From positions 1-11,575 of the forward strand of contig JAPLDV010000557.1 in NCBI GenBank assembly GCA_026391235.1: a DNA stretch of 11,575 nt. Direction: 5' to 3'. Positions 7,926 through 11,575 of this stretch are shown here, piece by piece (the stretch's first letter is position 1; every line of letters starts with the position of its first letter). The notes under the pieces were generated by a model. The model made no database searches, was not told the origin of the DNA, and saw only the letters and a program-made list of their open reading frames with translations. A program made the translations under genes and the position numbers. Origin of the DNA: Bacteroidia bacterium. GTDB taxonomy: Bacteria; Bacteroidota; Bacteroidia; Bacteroidales; UBA12481.

Positions 7926-7953
7926 GTGACGCGTGACACGTAACGCGTGAAGC
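7926..7953. repeat. GTGACNN heptamer repeat between the lipoprotein paralogs
   Basis: Four degenerate 7-bp units, GTGACGC, GTGACAC, GTAACGC and GTGAAGC, begin four bases after the first paralog's stop. They match the repeats after the second paralog (8969-8996, 9035-9055) and the inverse of those at 3404-3445. Confidence 0.65.
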
Positions 7954-7962
7954 GGAAAAAGA

Positions 7963-8964
7963 ATGAAAGACTTGATTATGAGATTATTTATTGGTTTATT
8001 GATTCTCGGGGGATTTTTCTTTTCGGCCTGTGAGGAAGATCCCATTATTCAGACCGATGGATTCCAAACCAAACCGGTCATTTACAGTATTATTGAAACC
8101 TTTGATTCTGTGCATTATATCAGGCTCGGCAGGTTCTTTTCCGGGTATGCCAACCCTACACAGACCGCCCGGATACCTGATTCCATCTATTTCAGATCAG
8201 CAAATCTGAAAGTCACTTTAGTCGACGCAAGAGGAAAAATGACCGATGTTCCGGTTGAGCGTATCGTTGAATCTGATAAAGAATCCGGAATCTTTAATTC
8301 TGACGATTACGAACTCTACCGGTTTAAGAAGATCCTGGTGCTTGGTGAGTATCCGTTCTACTTCCTTCTGTATGATAAATTATTTCTGGAGGTGAATATC
8401 CCGGGATTGCCAGTGGCTAAATGCTCGACTTCCCTGGTGTGGCCTCCGAGAATCTGGGCTCCTTTTGAGGCACAGCAATTTGTTTTTATTTATCCCGACA
8501 ATCCCTTTCGGGTTCTCTGGTCGGGGGACGCCTGGAATGAGATTGATGTCCGTTTCAGTATCCATGAAGAGTTTCCGGATTCTACGGTGACCCGGACTTT
8601 TTACATACAGAAAACGAATGATGTTCACTGGAATGGAAAGTACTACGAGATTAAAGTCCCGTATGAACTGATTGTTCAGAGTTTGGACAAGAACCTGAAG
8701 GTCAGGACAGATCTGACCCGAAGGTATTTCGGCCCGTTCCGGATTGATATCCTGACCGGAAACAAGGACTTTGACAATTTTATTAAGTTCCAGAATGGGA
8801 TAAATGATTTCAACTATGATCCATATTTTAATGTAGAGAATGGTGTCGGTATGCTATCCGCAAAATCCTCAACCATTAAAACGGCAGTGTATCTGGACCA
8901 GGTTTCACGGCTGAAGTTTTCAGCTGAGCCTGTTTTGAGGAAATTCAGGTTTATTGAATATTGA
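7963..8964 (+). CDS. Lipoprotein, DUF4249-like, second of a tandem paralogous pair
   Basis: This 333-residue protein has a lipobox, FFSAC, with cysteine 23 followed by EEDP, again acidic and consistent with surface display. A second in-frame ATG at 7978 would give an 18-residue signal up to the cysteine, exactly like its paralog, and that ATG sits in the same GATTATG context as the paralog's start; 7978 may be the true start. From LEVNIPGLPVAKCS onward it is nearly identical to the first copy, even at DNA level (about 7342-7500 against 8384-8542, with only a few changes). The segment between FRSANLKV and LFLEVNIP differs in sequence and is longer by several residues (GEYPFYF region). Function is unknown; the two copies may be variants of one surface protein. 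RBS context is A-rich. Confidence 0.8.
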   Translation: MKDLIMRLFIGLLILGGFFFSACEEDPIIQTDGFQTKPVIYSIIETFDSVHYIRLGRFFSGYANPTQTARIPDSIYFRSANLKVTLVDARGKMTDVPVERIVESDKESGIFNSDDYELYRFKKILVLGEYPFYFLLYDKLFLEVNIPGLPVAKCSTSLVWPPRIWAPFEAQQFVFIYPDNPFRVLWSGDAWNEIDVRFSIHEEFPDSTVTRTFYIQKTNDVHWNGKYYEIKVPYELIVQSLDKNLKVRTDLTRRYFGPFRIDILTGNKDFDNFIKFQNGINDFNYDPYFNVENGVGMLSAKSSTIKTAVYLDQVSRLKFSAEPVLRKFRFIEY

Positions 8965-8968
8965 AAAC

Positions 8969-8996
8969 GTGACACGTGACACGTGATGCGTGAAGC
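8969..8996. repeat. GTGACNN heptamer repeat after the second lipoprotein paralog
   Basis: Units GTGACAC, GTGACAC, GTGATGC and GTGAAGC lie directly after the stop at 8964, in the same position as the copy after the first paralog. This shows that spacer and gene were duplicated together. Confidence 0.65.
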
Positions 8997-9009
8997 GGAA
9001 GATTTGTAG

Positions 9010-9027
9010 AGACGGATATTTGCGTCT
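9010..9027. repeat. Small imperfect hairpin, AGACG...CGTCT
   Basis: Five-base arms at 9010-9014 and 9023-9027 enclose an 8-base loop. The surroundings (TTGTAGAGACG... GCGTCTTC) resemble a worn copy of a TAGAGACGCAA-type palindromic repeat that I recall as common in bacterial intergenic DNA. It interrupts the heptamer repeats. It is too weak to call a terminator. Confidence 0.35.
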
Positions 9028-9034
9028 TCAATAA

Positions 9035-9055
9035 GTGACAAGTGACAAGTGAAGC
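9035..9055. repeat. GTGACNN heptamer repeat, third spacer copy
   Basis: Units GTGACAA, GTGACAA and GTGAAGC lead straight into the orphan leader copy at 9049-9087. Confidence 0.65.
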
Positions 9056-9087
9056 GGAAAAAGAATGCAAGATTTGATTATGAATTA
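9049..9087 (+). pseudogene. Orphan third copy of the lipoprotein leader and start codons
   Basis: These 39 bases match 7947-7985, the leader and first codons of the second lipoprotein gene, at 36 positions. Both start codons of that gene are kept (9065 and 9080), but here the frame reads M-Q-D-L-I-M-N and stops at once. No lipoprotein coding sequence follows. It looks like the remains of a third paralog lost by deletion, or the edge of the duplicated unit. It lies just before the membrane protein gene at 9111 and may now serve as its leader. Confidence 0.65.
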
Positions 9088-9110
9088 ATTATCATAAATT
9101 GGTCTGATAT

Positions 9111-9617
9111 ATGAGTACATCAAAAAAGAAACCCATTGCGTTGTATGTTCTTGTGTTTTTACTGTTTTCCCAGGCGATGGCAGCATTGTACGGGGGATTA
9201 AGCCTTATTTTTGATCCGACAGGGTCGTCGTTGAAAATGGGAGGAGAACTGCTGAAAAGTACACCTTTCAGCAATTACCTGATTCCGGGTTTGATTCTTG
9301 GACTTGTTCTCGGGGTTTTGCCACTTTTGCTGATCTATCCCTTGTTGGCTCAACCTCACTGGAAATGGACACGCAAACTCAACTTATACAAGAACCGTTA
9401 CTGGGCATGGACCTACAGCCTTTATGTCGGTCTTGGAGTGATCATCTGGATGGATGTACAAATTTACATGATAGGTTACAGTCAAACAATCCAGTCGGTT
9501 ATCGCCGGTCTTGGTTTATTGATTGTGATCTTTACGCTTTGGCCTTCGGTGATGAAATACTTCCGTAGGAGCAAAAGGAAGACGATATACGACGGAGAAC
9601 AGCCAACCGACAACTGA
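9111..9617 (+). CDS. Uncharacterised four-helix membrane protein
   Basis: The protein has 168 residues. Hydrophobic segments at about 8-33, 56-80, 98-123 and 127-147 predict four transmembrane helices. The N-terminus is lysine-rich (KKK at 5-7), and the C-terminal tail is basic then acidic (FRRSKRK...DGEQPTDN). DPTGSSLKMGGELLKSTPF between helices 1 and 2, and WAWTYSLYVG...WMDVQIYMIGY in helix 3, look like conserved features of a short membrane-protein family found widely in bacteria, for which I know no function. The ATG at 9111 places helix 1 correctly; the upstream sequence has no clear ribosome site. It ends 13 bases before the acetyltransferase gene and probably shares its transcript. Confidence 0.75.
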   Translation: MSTSKKKPIALYVLVFLLFSQAMAALYGGLSLIFDPTGSSLKMGGELLKSTPFSNYLIPGLILGLVLGVLPLLLIYPLLAQPHWKWTRKLNLYKNRYWAWTYSLYVGLGVIIWMDVQIYMIGYSQTIQSVIAGLGLLIVIFTLWPSVMKYFRRSKRKTIYDGEQPTDN

Positions 9618-9630
9618 TAACTTGCAACTG

Positions 9631-10128
9631 ATGACGAACGGAATACAAATCAGGACTGACCTGCTCCTTGCCGATATCGAAAAAATCGTTCGGTACCATG
9701 ATGAGTATTATGCTGTAAATTATGGGTTTAATCATGATTTTGGCAGATATGTCGAGGGTCCGCTGACAGAGTTTTACGCCAGGAATTCCTCAAACGAAAG
9801 GATCTGGCTGCTTGATGATCACACGGACTTGAAGGGTTGTATCGCTTTAGCCAGGGTTTCAGAAGACGAAGCGCAGCTGCGTTGGTTTTATGTTGATGAA
9901 TCGCTGCGTGGCCGGGGATACGGGTATGAATTGATTAACCTGTTGATTAGGTTTGCCGTTGAAAATAATTATCAAAGGATTATCCTGTGGACAGTCAGCC
10001 TGCTCGAAGAGGCCCGGAGATTGTACGAGAAGAACGGGTTCACCCTTGAGGAGGAGCATGAGACGAAAATATGGGGAAGGGACTTGGTTGAGCAGAAGTT
10101 TACGAAAAGATTATTCGTGAGGGAGTGA
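9631..10128 (+). CDS. GNAT family N-acetyltransferase
   Basis: This 165-residue, apparently complete GNAT-fold acetyltransferase uses acetyl-CoA to acylate an unknown small molecule or protein. Motif A is LRWFYVDESLRGRGYGYEL (from residue 83), with the acetyl-CoA pyrophosphate loop R-G-R-G-Y-G at 93-98. Motif B is represented by ARRLYEKNGF (128-137). LRWFYV...RIILWTV...GRDLVEQKF resembles the GNAT half of MarR-GNAT fusion proteins, but there is no MarR DNA-binding domain here, and the ~60-residue N-terminus is not recognisable. I prefer the ATG at 9631; an in-frame TTG at 9622 would add only three residues. It lies in a tight same-strand row with the membrane protein upstream. Substrate unknown. 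Confidence 0.85.
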   Translation: MTNGIQIRTDLLLADIEKIVRYHDEYYAVNYGFNHDFGRYVEGPLTEFYARNSSNERIWLLDDHTDLKGCIALARVSEDEAQLRWFYVDESLRGRGYGYELINLLIRFAVENNYQRIILWTVSLLEEARRLYEKNGFTLEEEHETKIWGRDLVEQKFTKRLFVRE

Positions 10129-10200
10129 GGACGTTAAGGACGTAAAGAGAGGGAAGAAGACGTAAAGAGAGAGAAGAGGACGGTAAGATATGAGGATGTA
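10129..10200. repeat. Purine-rich imperfect 20-bp tandem repeats
   Basis: Two near-identical 20-bp units, GGACGTAAAGAGAGGGAAGA at 10138-10157 and AGACGTAAAGAGAGAGAAGA at 10158-10177 (two differences), are flanked by partial units at 10129-10137, 10178-10193 and from 10194. They fill most of the 77-bp gap between the acetyltransferase and the MgtC-like gene and are almost all purine on the plus strand. There is no promoter-like or hairpin pattern. They could act as an extended A/G-rich leader for the next start codon. Confidence 0.75.
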
Positions 10201-10205
10201 AAATT

Positions 10206-10484
10206 ATGGAGATTAAAGTATTTATTATCAGATTGTTGTTAGCGATGGTGGCCGGTGTGGTGATCGGGATCGGATTTCTTGGAGCCGGCGTGATTCTCCA
10301 CCAGGGAATCAATATCCAGGGACTTACTACAGCAGCAACGATATGGTGCAGCTCGGGAATAGGCTGCCTGGCCGCTGCAGGATATTATGCCGAAGTTGCG
10401 GTTTCAGTGGTTGCAGTCGTATTGGTTAACGTATTGTTCCGGTTGCTCGACGATTGGATCAGGAAACCGGATAACCATGAATAA
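10206..10484 (+). CDS. MgtC/SapB-like membrane protein with internal deletion
   Basis: The product has only 92 residues. Its start, MEIKVFIIRLLLAMVAGVVIG, looks like the first helix of MgtC/SapB proteins, and from residue 22 IGFLGAGVILHQG...QGLTTAATIW is the hallmark second half of the same domain. In family members I recall, these parts are separated by roughly 60-70 residues containing the GxERE motif, two helices and a cytoplasmic loop. Here they are joined in frame at about position 10265, within GTGATCGGGATCGGATTT, a short repetitive sequence that could have promoted the deletion. The remainder has hydrophobic helices through about residue 82 and a charged tail. MgtC proteins affect Mg2+ adaptation and ATP synthase in some bacteria; whether this short form works is doubtful. 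Its stop overlaps the next start by 8 bases. Confidence 0.75.
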   Translation: MEIKVFIIRLLLAMVAGVVIGIGFLGAGVILHQGINIQGLTTAATIWCSSGIGCLAAAGYYAEVAVSVVAVVLVNVLFRLLDDWIRKPDNHE

Positions 10485-11029
10485 TTGTTTAAAGACAGAT
10501 AATTATCTGTTTCTACTGATATTAATTATTCTCTTCGCCACCCTTGGATCATATGCCCAAAACACCCGGTTCAGTCCGGTCGATCTCAACGATCCTGCCT
10601 ACCGGCTGACAGTGAAAAAAATGATCATCCCTGCCGTATTGGTGGGATACGGTGTTGCCGGATTCGTGGTTAAGCCGGTTGACGACCTGAACCTGAAAAT
10701 ACGAAGCGAGATTACCTCCAGGGTAAACAAGCAATTCCGGATCGACGATTATTCGCAGTGGGCAATGGCAGCTTCACCAGGAATACAAGGATGTATCGAT
10801 ATGGATTGGCATTGCCGGATATACGGTTGCTGCCGGGACCGGTTTCATGCGGATGTACAATAACCGGCATTGGTTGACTGATGTGGCGGCCGGTGCCGGA
10901 ATCGGGATCCTTAGCACCAAGCTGGCTTATTGGGTTTTCCCGAAAATCAAAAAGCTTTTTTTCAAGGATATGCAATTGAGTTTTGCCATCATTCCCCCGC
11001 TTGATTATCGATATGGGCCGGTTCGATAA
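10477..11029 (+). pseudogene. PAP2-family phosphatase remnant, internal deletion with frameshift
   Basis: The ATG at 10477 overlaps the MgtC-like stop. The first frame gives a signal sequence (LFLLILIILFATLGSYAQ), then NTRFSPVDLNDPAYR, a hydrophobic segment, and DDYSQWAMA near 10767. It then runs out of frame to a stop at 10861-10863. From 10769 a different frame continues to a stop at 11027-11029 with HQEYKDVSIWIGIAGYTVAAGTGF and the third PAP2 motif, R-MYNNR-H-WLT-D, followed by a terminal helix. The first two catalytic motifs (KX6RP and PSGH) are absent, so roughly 70 codons are missing and the join changes frame. PAP2 enzymes dephosphorylate lipid phosphates such as undecaprenyl pyrophosphate in the envelope; this copy cannot be active as read. 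The 3' end (PPLDYRYGPVR) also looks cut short and overlaps the transporter start. Confidence 0.82.
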
Positions 11030-11575
11030 GTTTTTCAGTCCTTTCGGCGCCCTGCGGGAGCGGTTGTTTGCCCGGCTGTATTTTGCCCAGGCTGTCAGCC
11101 TGCTCGGAGATGCGGTCACCTGGCTTGGAATCGCCCTGCTGGCTTTCGAGTTTGGCGGGGACAATTCGGCCCGCGTTTTATCTGTTGCACTAACGCTCCG
11201 GATAGCCGCTTTTATTATTTTCGGGCCTTACGCCGGTGTGCTCGCGGACCGGATCGACCGAAAAAAGATCCTCTATATCACCCATTTTATCAGGATGGCT
11301 TTAGTGGCGTTGTTACCTTTTGTACAAACACTCGGGCAATTGTACTCCGTGATTTTTCTTCTGAACATCTTCCATGCTTTTTTTACCCCTGCTTTCAAAT
11401 CCGCGATTCCGCAGGTGATTGCTAAACGGGAGAATTATTCAAATGCTATCGTACTATCCAATGGCACCTGGCAACTGCTGGGGATGCTCGGTCCTGGACT
11501 GGCTGGCGGGTTGGCGGCGTTTATTGGAGCACGGCAGGTATTCTTTTTTGATGCATTCACTTTCATTGTGGCTGC
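11013..11575 (+). CDS. MFS transporter, N-terminal part (3' end off window)
   Basis: From the ATG at 11013, 187 codons are open to the right edge. The protein begins MGRFDKFFSPFGALRERLFARLYFAQAVSLLGD, the usual cytoplasmic start and helix 1 of major facilitator proteins. Helix 2 leads into GVLADRIDRKK, the MFS motif A loop between helices 2 and 3. Further helices follow (ALVALLPFVQTLGQL, YSVIFLLNIFHAFF), then FKSAIPQVIAKRENYSNAIVLSNGTWQLLGMLGPGLAGGL, typical of helices 4-5 in the EntS/MFS_3-like exporter group. Substrate cannot be told from this part; drug or siderophore export are possibilities. The start lies inside the PAP2 remnant, overlapping its stop by 17 bases, and no separate promoter is visible. 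Confidence 0.88.
   Translation, partial: MGRFDKFFSPFGALRERLFARLYFAQAVSLLGDAVTWLGIALLAFEFGGDNSARVLSVALTLRIAAFIIFGPYAGVLADRIDRKKILYITHFIRMALVALLPFVQTLGQLYSVIFLLNIFHAFFTPAFKSAIPQVIAKRENYSNAIVLSNGTWQLLGMLGPGLAGGLAAFIGARQVFFFDAFTFIVA

Noticed and set aside
6950..8964. SusD-type glycan-binding lipoproteins
   Set aside because: They are shorter than SusD (about 500 residues), predicted beta-rich rather than helical, and no SusC-like receptor adjoins them.
9622..9630. TTG start for the acetyltransferase
   Set aside because: An ATG follows three codons later and Bacteroidota rarely use TTG; the extra residues add nothing to the domain.
10387..10863. Longer start for the PAP2 gene at 10387
   Set aside because: The first 30 codons overlap the MgtC-like gene and lack sense; the ATG at 10477 gives a proper signal sequence and a common 8-base overlap.
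10847..11029. Independent 60-residue small protein
   Set aside because: The same frame extends upstream to 10769 with clear PAP2 sequence, so it is the second half of a broken gene.

Overview
The window looks like about 11.6 kb of chromosome from a free-living or environmental member of the Bacteroidota, probably near the Bacteroidales/Marinilabiliales. Four things suggest this. One secreted protein runs into a type IX secretion (T9SS)-like C-terminal domain. Two lipoproteins carry acidic residues after the lipobox cysteine. Two promoter candidates fit the Bacteroidota pattern (TTG, then TAnnTTTG). Translation starts sit in A-rich leaders without strong Shine-Dalgarno sequences. The rank below phylum is an inference.

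Left part (1-6912): a glycan-degradation region. On the minus strand, running off the left edge, is a secreted protein related to peptide-N-glycosidase F (PNGase F), with its likely catalytic Asp/Glu/Glu residues in place. It is divergently transcribed from a plus-strand pair: a Tat-exported Gfo/Idh/MocA oxidoreductase, then a very large exported protein made of a HEAT-like helical region and two C-terminal DUF1080/3-keto-disaccharide hydrolase domains. An oxidoreductase paired with a DUF1080 protein fits a route in which a sugar is oxidised at C3 and the glycosidic bond is then broken through the 3-keto intermediate. The PNGase-like enzyme next door could release the glycan. The large gene ends inside a 54-bp near-perfect palindrome.

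Middle part (6950-9110): two tandem paralogous lipoproteins, resembling DUF4249-type outer-membrane-associated lipoproteins. Their C-terminal two thirds are almost identical and one internal segment is very different. After the second copy lies a third copy of the leader with its start codons but no gene, which suggests a larger ancestral array. The spacers carry a heptameric GTGACNN repeat that also appears, inverted, at 3404-3445.

Right part (9111-11575): closely packed plus-strand genes: a four-helix membrane protein, a GNAT acetyltransferase, an MgtC/SapB-like protein, a PAP2-family phosphatase remnant, and the start of an MFS transporter that runs off the right edge. The MgtC-like and PAP2 genes are each joined across a missing internal segment. 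In the first the join is in frame; in the second it causes a frameshift and removes two of the three catalytic motifs. The PAP2 3' end also runs into the MFS start. Clustered deletions within about 0.8 kb are the most unusual feature of this end: either local gene erosion or an assembly artefact.

No RNA genes, CRISPR arrays, insertion sequences or phage genes were seen. No complete new defence or mobile system is evident. The best candidates for something new are the PNGase F-like / oxidoreductase / HEAT-DUF1080x2 gene set, the mosaic lipoprotein array and the clustered internal deletions.
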